DNA of 64,000 bases from Sanderia malayensis (lineage: Eukaryota; Cnidaria; Scyphozoa; Semaeostomeae; Pelagiidae), in NCBI GenBank assembly GCA_013076295.1, contig RQOL01000466.1:3391080-3455079 (forward strand), given 5' to 3'. Made by a program: the position numbers and the translations under genes. The notes beneath the pieces were generated by a model. The model made no database searches, had not been told where the DNA came from, and saw nothing but the letters and a program-made list of their open reading frames with translations. Positions 48,748-61,680 of this stretch are shown piece after piece; position 1 is the stretch's first letter; each line of letters begins with the position of its first letter.

Positions 48748-51700
48748 TTATTGTTCGACATACGTATGGATATTACAAGCTTTAAAAATTTCCTCAATGC
48801 ACGCAACTTTTGGCGGAGCAGTAAGCTTGAATTTTGATCGTAAATATTCCAGGCGCACAATGCATTCTGGGGTCATCAGCTCCGAATACCGCTCACCTAC
48901 AACAGCAACAACAAAAACAATTTTGGATTCGCACGAAAATTGTATAACGCAGGAGTTATTAAAATGATCACCCAACGTTTCAAATAGTCATGGACACTTT
49001 TCTTGAAGTAACAAATAACACATGTCAATACTCACTGTTCAAGGTGCAAACATGGTGTATAGCCCATATGGAGAAAAATTGAATACATGGTAAGTGGTGG
49101 CATTCGAGAAGACCAAGGAATGGCTTGAAAGATCTGTAAAAAAATAGATAAATGCGGTGATATGAACAAATTAAAAGATTTCTGATTAGAAATTGGCAGA
49201 TCTTGAACAGCCCATTTCCAGCAGAGTGATCATGGATTAAACCTGTTGTTATAACTTGTTGTATATATGCGTATTAAGTGTCCTCTCGTCACTAATCTGC
49301 AAGAGCTAGTTGCCAGAACATCTCCCCATTTACGGAGTGTAAAAAGAAAGCTGGACCTCTATTAAAGAACAACTCCTTACAGCAGACAGAAACCTCTCTA
49401 CAACGAGGCCTGCTTTAACCAACTAAAAAGAACATGATAGCCATTGGTGTCCGTTGATTCTCCTTCAGCGACTTAATCAGCACTATAGCTTTAATAGAGT
49501 TTGTTAGTAAATAAGAAAATGTACCTGTATGTTACGATCTCACTATCTAACCTGCCCCAGCGCTCGATAGCATTTTCCTACATTTGAAAAAGATAAACTT
49601 TTTTACTTTTTTACCATTAAAAGAATCGACCAGCTTTTCCGAAGCAAAATAACGTAAACAAATAAATCCATGAAACTATCTGATACAAAATATCTTACCA
49701 GCTTTTCAGATAATTCCGCCTTTGATGTTACTAGCAATTGGTAAGTGCTTTTCCAATGAAACAGCAAATTTGCAATAATCCCACCAGCAAAGTAGCTGAC
49801 TGACTTCTCCTCATTTTCAATCAAATCTCTGATTAGGAGAAAAGGGAAAACAGTGAAACGTCAGTTGGCACTTGGTGTTGAGTCCTTTTAAGAATACCAA
49901 CTCAGCTATTCCCAGTTTCTCCATCCCCTCCTTCTCGGATTAACTACTCCCATCTCTGGACATTGTAACATGGAAATTCTATCCTTTTATCTGATCATAA
50001 ATTAACTGGCAAACAATAACAAATCATTGTAGCGTATGTAACAATAATAAATCAACATTCTACTCATGACAGATACCTGACATGCTGCATCAAGCCATCT
50101 GTAAGCATCCCGACATGCAGTTCCTCGACTTCAGCTATGTTGTTCTAAAAATGACATAAGCAAACATTCATGTCTCAAAATACTCTCAAAATTACCCTAC
50201 GGTGCAACCTAGAAAACCCAATGCAGCATAGAAAAAGGGTTTTTAATCCTTTCAGCGACTCTCAGCGACCCTCAACGACTATATGGAAACCAGGCTTAAG
50301 ACGAAAGGATTTAACAAACTTACCAAAAGACCGAGTACTTTTGTTTGAATGGGATGTTCTGGAAAGGCCTAAAAAATGGAAGTTCGGATTGATTATGCAC
50401 CCTCCTTTATCTATAGAAAATCAGCTTGAATCTCAACGTGAAAACTCATAACACACGGGGGTGTGGTGCATGTTATTAATTATATTTGCAACTTACACTT
50501 AGCAGCTCAGCGTAGAGCTGCAATCCGTCATGCTCCACAAACAAATGACAGGCTTTGGGTGATTCATCTGTAAAATAAAATACGTAATCAAAATCAAGAC
50601 ATTATTTTATAAACACATAAAATACGTAATCAAAACCAAGACATCTCATTTTATTATTTAGGCTCAACTTCGAATTCGAAGTATATTGCTAATGCTATAG
50701 CTAATGCTATAGCTAATGCAAAGGACGGAAACATTGCAGTTGTGAATATCCACGAAGTGTAAATCCCTGTATTACACGGATATACAGATCTGTTAAGAGT
50801 TTCTCAATTAAGCCTTATTGAATAGGAACAGTTGCTGATCGCGATACTTACCCGTCAAGTTCCATAAGGCACTGAGGTCGAATCTCAAAGTATTATCGAT
50901 CTGGAAGAAATACAAAGCATAATTTAGTTACAGTAGCTTTTGATGTTGTCAAATTAAATGTTTAAATGTCAAATGATTTTAAATGTTAATTGTATTCAAG
51001 GAACATTTAACGACAGAACAAAGTCAACTTTGTTCGATCCAACTCAAGGTTATTCTACGCAGGCTTACAAAAACAAGAAAAAAAATCAGAGGATTCTAAT
51101 TAGGATTAGTAAAAATTCAAATAATATGATGTTAGTCACCCTTTGTTCGATCAGTCTTGTGCTTGCTATCGTGAGTAGAAGCTGAAATAAAAAGAGTATG
51201 ATTGTCAGTGAAAAATCATATCTTACAGGCGACATTTCACTGGCATTTGAACAACTAAAATACACGTGAAGCAAGCCAAAATAGTCAGTCGATAATACAG
51301 TGATTGTGAGTGAGACAAACGTAAGTGATACATGCAAACCTTCATTTCAGGTGCTTCAGTTAATTGTGACGTTTCGATTGAAGTTATCTGGAGAATGAAG
51401 AGTTTTCGACAAACAAGGCTTAAGCATGCCTTTCCCTAATTGATTACTGCATTTCCCCTTAAAGGCACCCGGGGCGCTCAATGAATTTTCGATGGTTTTC
51501 AGGGGGGGTGGAGGGACGTTCAATTAAGAAAACACGATAGCTACATTACTTCGATAGTTACATTATTTCTTTATCATAATTTGATTTATGAATTGAGGGT
51601 TTATCCTCGGATAAACAAATTATTCCCATTTGATGAGACTAGACAAAGTTTGTTTTCTTGTCAAATAAACGGAGTACAAGTTGTGCAATACCTTGCAAGC

Positions 51701-54467
51701 CAGAACAGAGACGATTGCAACAGCCATCCTCGTTATGGCTCTGTCGAGCGACTCGGGCACTTCCAACATGCAATCGAGGCAGATGCGGCTAATGGCATAA
51801 CGCGGAAACTTCTGCTCAAAAAAAAAGAATATTCAGGTAAATAATTGAAGAGCAAGCCAATTGGTTCAATGATAGTACAGGTACTGCTGCTCCGAGATTA
51901 ATACCCTATACTGGGTCCAGCCTTCATCGAACTTCTCCCCCCAAACAATCCGTGAGATAATCAGATGAAGAAATAAAATTGCAAAAAATGTACAGATCAT
52001 GATATATACCGGATGGTGTAAAAGTCTGTCATTGCAAAATATCAACAAGCAATTCTTCATGATCTAAGACAAAAGCAAAAAAAATCATTGCTAATTTCTC
52101 GAATTATTCAACCGATCTTCTATTGAAATATTCTTAAACAATAACCTATAACCCCCCCCCCCACTTTTTGATTGATTGCTCCACTTGAGAAAGTTATAGA
52201 GCACAAAACCTTCTCTAGAGATATCTGGAAACTGCTTAGAACAAATTACAACTGTTTATAATACTAGCTGTTCAGAATTTAGTGTAAACAATTTTCATGT
52301 CGTTCATTTACCTGCTTTCTATTCAGAGACACAAATTTTTCTAATGAGCCAAGTGCAAGTTCACCAACTTCACTAAAAAAATTCAGTAATGAAACAATTG
52401 GTCACTCAACATCAAAGATACAGTTTTATTCAATACAATAACAAATGCTTCACTCTTCACTTCACTCAAAAAGCGTAGAATTATACATTACTTACTGAAG
52501 TTGTTGCATTGATACTGGTCTGAGATTAGAGTCACTCTTTGTCAAATTATAAAGACAAGCCCTGAAAATAAGATAGCCTTCTAGATTAAAAAGTACAATA
52601 GGTAGCAGAAAAAAAACTTGCGAAAAGTTAGATGCAATCTGGTAAATGACAAAAGAAAAGCCGATATGAAATAGCTCAATTGTCTTTCCTGAATGGAATA
52701 AATAAATGGAAAAACTGCAAACAAAATGAAAGTAATACATACGTTCCAGCTAGTTGAAGCAAATGGTCTTTTGGGTGAAGCTTTAGAGTTGCTAAAACCA
52801 GCTGAAGATACAAAACAAAACATTTTGGAATTTCAGAAGGTGCGAAAATCACAAAACCTTGACTGCACATCAAAGTATATATTCATATAGAGTTATGACC
52901 ACATTGACAAGTTGACTCCTGTTTAAATCAAAAATTTCAATGGGTTGAATGAATTCTTTGATTTTAATATTCTTCGTGTTCTTCATTCTTATGGTTTGCC
53001 ATTTCATAAACCACATTAATTCAAGCTAATTTCATATGCCAACGGGCATGCGTGTTATATGAATATTCAACTTTCTGACACAAATCTTCTGATATTAAAA
53101 TACTCACATCAATAACATGAGGGCTTCGCTCTTTCCAGTCAGCACAAATGACAAAAAGGCTTTTCAATGCCTCTCGCAAGTAAATTATTCTTTCTGGGTA
53201 CAGGTTCAATGATAACATTATTTGATCTTCCAAATATGAACCAGAAACTTGAATATTCTGTTAAAATCGAATACGACATGTCAAATATGATAAGTTGACA
53301 AACTCAAAGGTACAAAGATTTGTTAGCATCACAATTAAATGTACACTTGATTGTGGTACACTGAATGAATAAGATAATAAATGCCAACCAAACACATACA
53401 GCAAAACAGTAAAACATTATCACTCATACATATCTTACCATTACTTTGATTACATTTGAAGATGACAGCTTCTTCGTACACTGTAAATCCAGCAAACACA
53501 ATCCAAAAAATTTTAACATCGGATGGGCATATGCAATATTTTCAACATTCTTGTTCAACAGAATACTCCAACCAGACAGATCAAGGGACTTGAGATTGGG
53601 GAAAATTTTACTGTCTTCCAAAGAGTTTATAAAATCCTGCAACTGTATTTGGCTTTCTTCGCAAATAAAATCTTGTACAGGGAAATCATTTTCTGTTTCA
53701 TATTCAATAGATAAATCAAGATGAGTTAATAAGCTCAGATGCAGAAGTTGGAAGAGTGAATGTATTTTTGCATTGGAGTTGAGAAATGATGGTAAGCTGA
53801 CTTTTACCAGGTTGTGTCCATAATTGCAGAACAACATTGGATTGATCCAAAGTCCTGATTTGTGGTTAGGACAAAATAACCTTATTGCTTTCAATGAAGG
53901 ACATTCACTGAAAAGATAAGTCCAAGTCTCATCGTCGTAACAAAATGTCTCCTTGGTCAAAATATCCAAATAAAAAACTTCAAGGTTTGGAAAATTGGCA
54001 GCAAAATCAATAACATGTCTGCCACTTATTGTGTATGAGAGTAACTTGAGGACTTTCAAAGATTGCTTGGAGCCTTCGAAAGACCTTAAGAGGTCATTCG
54101 AATCAGGTAGCGTTTCACTTTCTCTGTTGAAATGTAGTATGATCTCCTTCAGCTCACAAGTTGAAAAAACTGATAATCCATCCGGAGTTACCAAACTGCC
54201 AACGTTGAATAATTCAAGCCTCCCAAAGGATGTGTTCGCTTCGTAGAGAATTTTAAGGTTCGCATCCGTAAAATTGCCACATCTACCAATGTGGTGGAAT
54301 AGTGAATTGATCAGCGGAGTCGGCAATTTGATTAATTCTTGAATAAACTTTTTATTGTTTACAAAATAGGCATCATTTGATAAGAGGGTTTTAATAAATT
54401 CCTTGCAAAGAAATTCCAGTGACATGGGACTGTAATGTTCATCCATATTAACTCTTTCGATATTCAT
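48748..54467 (-). CDS. ZYG11B: ZYG11-family substrate receptor of CUL2 ubiquitin ligase
   Basis: ZYG11B/ZER1 receptors bring proteins with N-terminal glycine to CUL2-elongin ligases for degradation. Sixteen exons give 738 aa: 53439-54467, 53108-53257, 52743-52801, 52496-52561, 52312-52372, 52010-52063, 51692-51811, 51140-51181, 50852-50900, 50497-50567, 50324-50368, 50077-50144, 49699-49828, 49552-49577, 49036-49133, 48748-48896. The first exon encodes a VHL/CUL2-box-like start (SLEFLCKEF) and leucine-rich repeats. The rest are armadillo-like repeats with ZYG11 hallmarks: CLYNLTK, RMAVAIVSVLA, ALWNLTDESP, VLGLLNNIAEVEELH, VSYFAGGIIA and AIHHVC. These fit ZYG11A/B better than ZER1. The length equals human ZYG11B (744). 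The exon at 51140-51181 uses a weak donor (GTGACT) and is the least certain. Whether it is the A or B orthologue cannot be settled. Confidence 0.92.
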
Positions 54468-55013
54468 AACAGGTTTACTCGCTGAATATAATTCAGTACT
54501 GCCGTTAAATGATTCCTACTACAGCAACAGTGCTAAATTGTGGCAGCTTGGCAACTTTCACAGCATAACGTTTGAAGAGGAAAATTTAGGCCCATCCTCC
54601 AAATGTGTCGTGTTACGATTAAAGTTTGATTCAACAATTATTATTTCGCTGAAACAAGCAGCGTTGATAAAAATGAAATGTGGTGCAATAACATCAATTA
54701 ATTTATAGCAATCAACAAATATAGTTTACGTCTATAGCAGTTCAAAATCAAACAAGCTAACCAAATTGTCTCACGACTGAAAAAACACTCGAAAGTCGAA
54801 ATAAATCGAAACTCTCACTCAACTGGGCACCGTTTTTCCAAGAAGCACCCCCCCCCCCCAAAATGAGCGCCCTCCCAATGATTTGGAGCTTCTTGTTTTA
54901 TGCTTTATAACTTCGAACTTCTTATATTTTATGGTTTATGACTTCGAACAAGCAGGCTAAACAAAAACTTATTCAACTGAAGTCAATGCACATTGAAAAG
55001 TAATGCGGCCACA
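54468..55013. promoter_or_regulatory. Bidirectional promoter region, ZYG11 and PTB gene
   Basis: 546 bp between two divergent start codons, so both promoters must lie here or in upstream non-coding exons. A run of C residues lies near 54848. No TATA box is clear. Confidence 0.5.
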
Positions 55014-57217
55014 ATGTCCGCTTTGCAAATCCAGTTCCCGTTTGCTTACTGCTGTTTGGTCATGATAGAAATGGATGAGGATACGAAAGAAAACGAAGAA
55101 AGCAATTTGCAGATTAGAAGGAGATGCAAGGTAGCATTTGGCGCATAAATATGACCTTGTGTTCTTGAAATCTTGTAATTTCAAATTCGTGAATTTTAGA
55201 AGGCTTTCTCTATCCTCTACCAAACTTATTATGAAGTGGTGCTTCCAGAAGACCAGACTGCAATGTAAAATAACTGCATATTTTTGAGGTGACATCAACT
55301 GTGATATCAGAATGAGTGTGGTGTGGTTGGTTAATGAAAAGGCTTCCAGTCATTTAACAAGTTATTCTTGCTCTTTCTTGTTACTCGAAGCTCAAACGAT
55401 ATATTTCTATTGATTAAGTTGATGCCACTAAAGTTGAATTTCATTGCGAAAAGCCTCAATATGAAAAACTTTATAACATATGATAAAGTAATAAGGATCG
55501 ACTTTTTATTAAACTTCTTGAATAAATTTATCATCGCTCGAAGGAGTTCACCATATAACGAATAATGTATAGTTATTTCAAGATTTGACACGACATACTG
55601 CACATCGCATTCCTTTGCTCTTTAGAGCTTATTTTCCTGTGCGCTGTTGTACTTAATTGTAAACTGAAAAGGAATAGGGTTTATTTGTTCAGACTTGATT
55701 CGTGAATTGTAAAAAGGAATTTACTAAAGATGGCTGCTGTGTGAATTTCTTTCCAGTATCTCGGTTGCTTTGCCGTCGCAGTTACCAATGAAGAAGAACG
55801 AAATCTGTTTGTCAACGAGAAACTGGAAGAGCTGGAGGTAAATAAAACCAGGAAAATATTCACAAATTTGTACCAGTAACTTCTGCACATTTATTACACA
55901 ACGGTTTGGCAATTCACTGAAAAGTCATGATGTGTTGTATTTCTTTTTAATTCAGAAATTCTTCATCATAATTTGTATTTTCTATTTTCTAGAAAACAAA
56001 GACTGGCACGAAAGTTATCTTTCTTCTGGAGATAGATAAAATCTTGGTTTATGACGAAAATGAAACAGTTAGTAGCATTGGTTTTAATAAAATTTACGCC
56101 TGCGAACCTCAGTTCAGCAGACACCAAGAGCCTTTGAGTTGTATGCGTCCTTTTCCTGGTAGAGATTGTCATTGGGATCGCCTGCCATACAAAAATGGCC
56201 GTTAATAGAAGCCATACTATTAGATTACATAAAGGGGTATAAGTATATATAAGTAAAAGTAAAGTATGCACGGAATGCAAGAGCGTAATCTGATGCATAC
56301 TTTTTTAGCAACTGAAACTCATATGCTCAATGAACGATGTTGCATTTACAACATGCAGTGCTGATATAAAACAATTTGCGTTGGTAACAAAAGGTCCACA
56401 TACTCTACAGGCACACATATTCAGAATGAAAAAGAAATCTCACGTGAGCTTACAGTACATTCACTTACATTTATTCTTAGTTCGTCTCTTTGTTGCTCGA
56501 GTTATTAACAGCACAATGTGCGCATGCTCAACGTGTGTTAACCTTGTATCACCTTGATATGTCATCTGGTCATTATTTTTACACAGATTAAGCATCTGGG
56601 TGTCACGATGTCCCGCGCGTTTATGCGGTGCTCTGCATTGAAGGCGAAAATCATGATGAAAAGTGACCCACTACAAGCAGAGGGCAATCGCCGATGGGTG
56701 AGTCTCGATTTCATTTCTCTGCCTCGATTTGATCACATACAATTCAAACACAATCCATGCATATAGAGTGAAACTGCAACTAAAATTACACATAGCCTAG
56801 CTGTATTCAGAAAAATAAACAAACAGGTAACCATTTATCAATGACGATGAAACTGGGGGCAGGGGTGCACTTACCCCCACTTTTCTGCTGATTGCATGCT
56901 CTCTTTAGAACAAAAACGCATCACACCCTTTTTATCCCCCCAACTATTTAATGCACTCCTACCCCCTGTCATGTATATAACCTTACCTAGCCATTCGCAA
57001 AAAACAGTATATGGAACTTACCAAGCGTTATAATCTGCATACTCTATGAAAATTTCAATTTCAGGCGAAAAGAGAAGTAGCATATGGCCACGTACAATCA
57101 GAGCACGCGATACAAGCAAGAAGAAACACTCTACCCCCTGATCTCAAAGGAGCGGATATTCTAAAGCATGTTGCAGAACAAAATATGAAAAGATGTTTCA
57201 GTTCGTCGCAGGCATAA
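55014..57217 (+). CDS. Small PTB/PID-domain adaptor
   Basis: Six exons in consistent phase give 223 aa: 55014-55130, 55757-55837, 55993-56067, 56309-56443, 56587-56697, 57065-57217. The core is a phosphotyrosine-binding fold: RRRCKYLGCFAV (strand 1 YLG), TKVIFLLEIDKILVYDE, DVAFTTCSADIKQFALVTK, then FRMKKKSHIKHLGVTMSRAF, which matches the C-terminal helix of GULP/Dab/Numb-type PTB domains. It fills most of the protein; the last ~60 residues are polar. Such domains bind NPxY tails of receptors. In-frame ATGs at 55062 and 55071 are alternative starts. I cannot name the orthologue. Its stop is 41 bp from that of ABCF2 on the other strand. Confidence 0.8.
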
Positions 57218-57260
57218 ATAAATATATCATTACAATGAAATGTGAGATATTATATTTATT
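57217..57260. terminator. Shared 3' end of convergent PTB and ABCF2 genes
   Basis: AATAAA at 57217-57222 (+) overlaps the PTB stop codon. AATAAA on the minus strand at 57255-57260 overlaps the ABCF2 stop codon. If both poly(A) signals are used, the transcripts end inside each other's last exon. Confidence 0.7.
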
Positions 57261-60200
57261 ACAAATCTTTTAGGATCTTTTTCTTAAGCATGGCTTTGTA
57301 TGATAAAATGTCTCCTTTCCATGGAGTAACAGTCTCGTTCTCACAAACCCAGATTTCTTTTGCAACCTAGAATAAACACGAAATAGTATATCCTTCTAAA
57401 ACATGCAATAAAATTAACCAAGAAGCTCAATATACAAAGTGAGTTCAAGCACTTTTCTTGTCCAACCCGAGTCAATTTCATAGTATTTCGTGGGTCATTT
57501 CAATATTAAAGTATAGTGATTCTTGTTTCACAACAAATATCCTTCCACTTGTATTAAACCACCTCCTTGTAAGTTTCAGAAAAAGAATTTACATTCGCTT
57601 GTGCAGTACCATTCAACTCAATTGGTTATTATGTCAACTTTTTACCATCTCACCCAGCTATGACTTTTTGGAATTGAATGATTTAAACATAACTACTGAA
57701 AAATTAAAAGCTCGCAAAACGCACCTGACTAATTAGCCGGAAGTCGTGACTGACCAATACCATGCCACCGTTGTATTCATTGATTGCGTCAGCCAAAGCA
57801 TCGATAGTCTCGATATCAAGATGATTAGTAGGTTCATCCAATAGCAGCATATGAGGAAACTGGTAAGATAGCCAAGCGAAAATGATACGACTTCGCTGGC
57901 CATCTGAAAGATTACGAATCGGACATACCTAGAATGATAAAATAAATTAAATCAGTCAAACGCCGATTCAAATCAACCATCAAATCACCTTAATCTATGA
58001 TAATCATTAAATCACTTTGATCTATTAATCATCAAATCACTTTGATTTATTAATCATTAAATCACTTTGATCTATTAATCATCAAATCACTTTGATTTAT
58101 TAATCATCAAATCACTTTGATCAAGCAAGTCAACGAGCCGTTATTATAATTCTGTCCATCGCTATAAAAGTTGAAGAAACACTTATTTGTTCAATATTGC
58201 TTATCTTATGCTTAATAACACCATTGAAAATAAATAAAATAAAATAATTTAATCACGATTACCCTGGAATCGAAGCCATACCTGCTGTTTGCCTGTTAAG
58301 CCGTATCTTCCGAGGTATCTTCTTACCGGTTCTTCGTCCTTCTGTTCGGGAAAGCATTTCATCAACCATTGCAATGACGACATGTCCATATCAAGAATTT
58401 CTTGCAAATGCTTGTTTTGAAAAACAAGACACAGAATTAATCACTGGCTGGAACGAGCGAAGATACTACACACGAGAAACATCGTTCCACGAAGCTTCAT
58501 TCCATTGATTACACTACAGTACAGCAGTCATTAGATTACATTACATTCAGAGCTGAGATAGCCCAAAAGAGCATTAAAAGCAGATGATTTCTCATCAAGA
58601 TGGTTTACCTGGTGATATCTACCAAGCTTCAAGTGATTGTGCTTCCTAACAAGACCTTCAGTCGGACTGAGTTCACCAAGAAGAAGTTTTAGTAAGGTCG
58701 ACTTCCCAGCACCGTTAGGCCCGACCAACGCAATTCGTGTGTCCAGATCCATGCCGAACTCCAAGTTCTTGTAAATAAATGGCTAACATAAAAAAGACAA
58801 CATCAACTATAAATAATCCTACGGCATATATCAAGGCTGCCGTGCATATAAACAAGTGTACAAAAGTATAAGAGAATGATGACTATTAAAAACCTTGTCA
58901 ATGCCGTATCTAAAGCTGACATGTTGAACATGAAGTACAGGAGGTGGAAGCTTCTCACAGTCTGGGAAAAAGAACGAAAGACCCTGAAAAAAAGCAAACA
59001 AGAATATTAACACACAGCATCATGTCACAGCGTCATACTATATTACATTACATTACGGAGAAACAGCTTTATAAAGTGGGGGCAACTAAGCGGCTCCACT
59101 CTTCGTAACGGACATCCTTGCGATTTTAATGACGTCATGCAAACCAGGCGCAAGGCGAAGAGAGACTTGGCCCACGGCCATAGTAGTATAATTAAACGGC
59201 ATGGACACCTGAATAAATCTTTTCCCAATGAGCCTCAAACAAACCCAGCCTCTATTTCAATATCACACGCCTCTATTTCAATATCACACATCTACAAATG
59301 TTTCTTACTTTATCAGTAGCGACTTTTTCTGTCAGTCCATTTTCAATCATTCTGTTCAGAGTCTTCTCTTTACTCTGAGCTTGTCTGGCTAACTTTGCAC
59401 TGCCATGTCCAAACCTCGCAATGTAATCCTGCACACGGGAAATCAAATGCCACTCACATGACACAGCATTATTCAACCACCAGCTATACGAAGGGATAGC
59501 TCCAGCATAGGGTAGCATAGGGGGTGGGCAAACTTTCCCACGATAAGTAAAATTCAATGGAAATGCAGATGAAAAAGAAATACAATCAAATTCCTAATAA
59601 ACTATACAGAAATCGAAAAATATTATTATTTTTATTCGGATTCAAATCAAACTGAGAATACTGTGTATCTGCATTTGCAAAACAGCTTAAAATACCAGAA
59701 GATTATCATAGAAGAAAAGAGCACATTATATCCAAGGGTCAGGATTCCATTACAATGGTAAGCGTTAAATATTGATTACCTTCATGTGAGCGATTTCATC
59801 TTGCTGCTTCTTGTACTGTTTCATTTGATGTTCTTCTAACTCAGCCTTTGTCTTTACAAATGTATCAAAATTACCCTGCAAAGCCAAAACAGACCAATTT
59901 AAGAAAACTAACACTGAAAAGACGTTGCCTTCATTCCATCTAGAATTAAGGTGGGAGGGCTTGAAGATCTACATGTACTCTCAGTACAACCCTATCCTAC
60001 CCATACTATACAGGTGTCTTTAGAATATTGATGAGGTGTAAATATTGTATCATGAAAGGAAGAATTAATGCAAAGCCCGTGAAATAATAAAAGCATTCGC
60101 CTGGCATCCCTCGTCTGGACATACAAAAAACTAGTAACAATGATTTTAAGCCAATTTTATTAGCTGAAAGAACAGCCAAAGAGAGTCAATGAAAGATGCA

Positions 60201-61680
60201 TAAGACAAGCATACCCCATAGTACACTAGCTTCGACTTGGTGAAATGAATAGTATTAGTGCAAACACCGTTGAGAAAATCTTGGGAATGTGAAACCATCA
60301 TGAGTATTCGTTTATACTTTTTCAATTCCTCTTCGAGCCAGACACAAGCATCCAAATCTAAATGATTAGTGGGTTCATCAAGCAGTAAAATTGACGGCCT
60401 GACAAAAAGTGCCCTGGCCAAAGCAATTCTCATTCGCCATCCTCCAGAGAAATCTTTCGTTTTCTTCATCTGCATGCTTCGTGTGAAACCAAGACCATGC
60501 AGAATTCTTGCAGCATTCACCTCTGCTTGGTTAGAGTCAAGCTCTTCCAATCTATCGTAGATCTCTAGAAGCCTTTCAACAAAAGACAAGAACATGTCAC
60601 ACAACCTCAGAGGGCAGTCAGCAAGTAGGAATTGAGTGGAAATGAGGAGGGACTCAAAACTTGTCTCAAAATTGTCAAAAATGTCAACATCAAATGCATT
60701 CAATTAATTGTGATATCTAGTAATCTTTGCCACAGGAAATTAAACATTAAAGCGGGAGTGACAATGTATGTGTAATAGAAAGGAATATTCTGGTTGATGT
60801 TTCCTTAAGCTGGCAGATGTGGTGGACCTGAAATACCATCTATCCTATGGAATGCCATCTCTAAATACACTACCTTTCATGTTCTGGTCCATCATCAGCA
60901 CGGTGAGCCAATTCTTCAGCCTCTTTTTCAAGTCTCATTCTTTCTGCATCAACCTCGTATACACACTGTAGTGCAGTTTTGTCACTGGCTTCAATTTCTC
61001 TTTTCAGATGATAAATATCAAAGTGATCAGGAATGGGAATTTCCCTTTCTCCAATCACAGACAACATCGTGGATTTACCTGGAAATTTAATGTGAAAAAT
61101 TGCATCAACTGGCTTTTTATGAAGTGACTCAGGTGAGGGGGGAATTCGTGACAGGGGGGTCGAATCACCCTTGCCTGAGTCAGATCCCAAAAAATAGTAA
61201 ATGAATGAAACTTTATTGAGACTAATTACTTGGATTGGAGAAAGGGCAGAAAATAAGATAATATCCATGAAGAATTTAAACTAACTGAAAAAGACATAAC
61301 TACAGAAAAATAATATCCACATTTCAATATCTTATAATTTTAACTTTTTAATTTAAAAAAATATAATTACCACATCCGTTTTGACCGATTAAACCATATC
61401 TTCTGCCACGATTTAACTCGATTTTTGTATCAACCAAGAGTTCAGCTCCGTGAAAAGTGACGGAGAACTGCTCAATATGAAGATCTCTGGCCTCGGGATG
61501 TGAGGCGAGTACGCCGGTGCAAGAACGTTCAGAAATTTTCAGACCCTCCATGCCGTTTTCGAGCGTGACGGTCCCATTAGCGGCCTTTCCGTTCGTGGCT
61601 GTTGAAGTCGCGGACGAAGATTTACCCTTTGACTGGATCTTCTTCTTCTCTTTTCTTCGTTTAGCAGCTTCCGACGGCAT
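57259..61680 (-). CDS. ABCF2: ABCF2, soluble ABC ATPase
   Basis: ABC-F protein without membrane domain, acting with ribosomes. Ten exons give 597 aa: 61371-61680, 60874-61078, 60215-60572, 59780-59875, 59309-59428, 58894-58983, 58609-58782, 58282-58410, 57725-57928, 57259-57366. The Lys-rich N-terminus is followed by two nucleotide-binding domains. Domain 1: Walker A GQNGCGKST across the first intron, signature FSGGW, Walker [13 protein letters not shown]. Domain 2: Walker [10 protein letters not shown], signature NLSDGQ, Walker [13 protein letters not shown]. The linker has [17 protein letters not shown], specific to ABCF2. All catalytic Glu residues are present. Human ABCF2 is about 623 aa; the N-terminal extension is slightly shorter here. 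The ATG is followed by PSEAAKRRK, as expected. Confidence 0.97.
57977..58122 (+). repeat. 25-bp minisatellite in an ABCF2 intron
   Basis: ATCACTTTGAT recurs at 58011, 58036, 58061, 58086 and 58111, within a 25-bp unit with alternating ATTAA/ATCAA and CTATT/TTATT variants. Confidence 0.9.

Noticed and set aside
56309..57217. Reading exon 3 of the PTB gene through to ~56160
   Set aside because: It gives no PTB match, while the GTTAGT donor at 56068 keeps phase and restores the domain.
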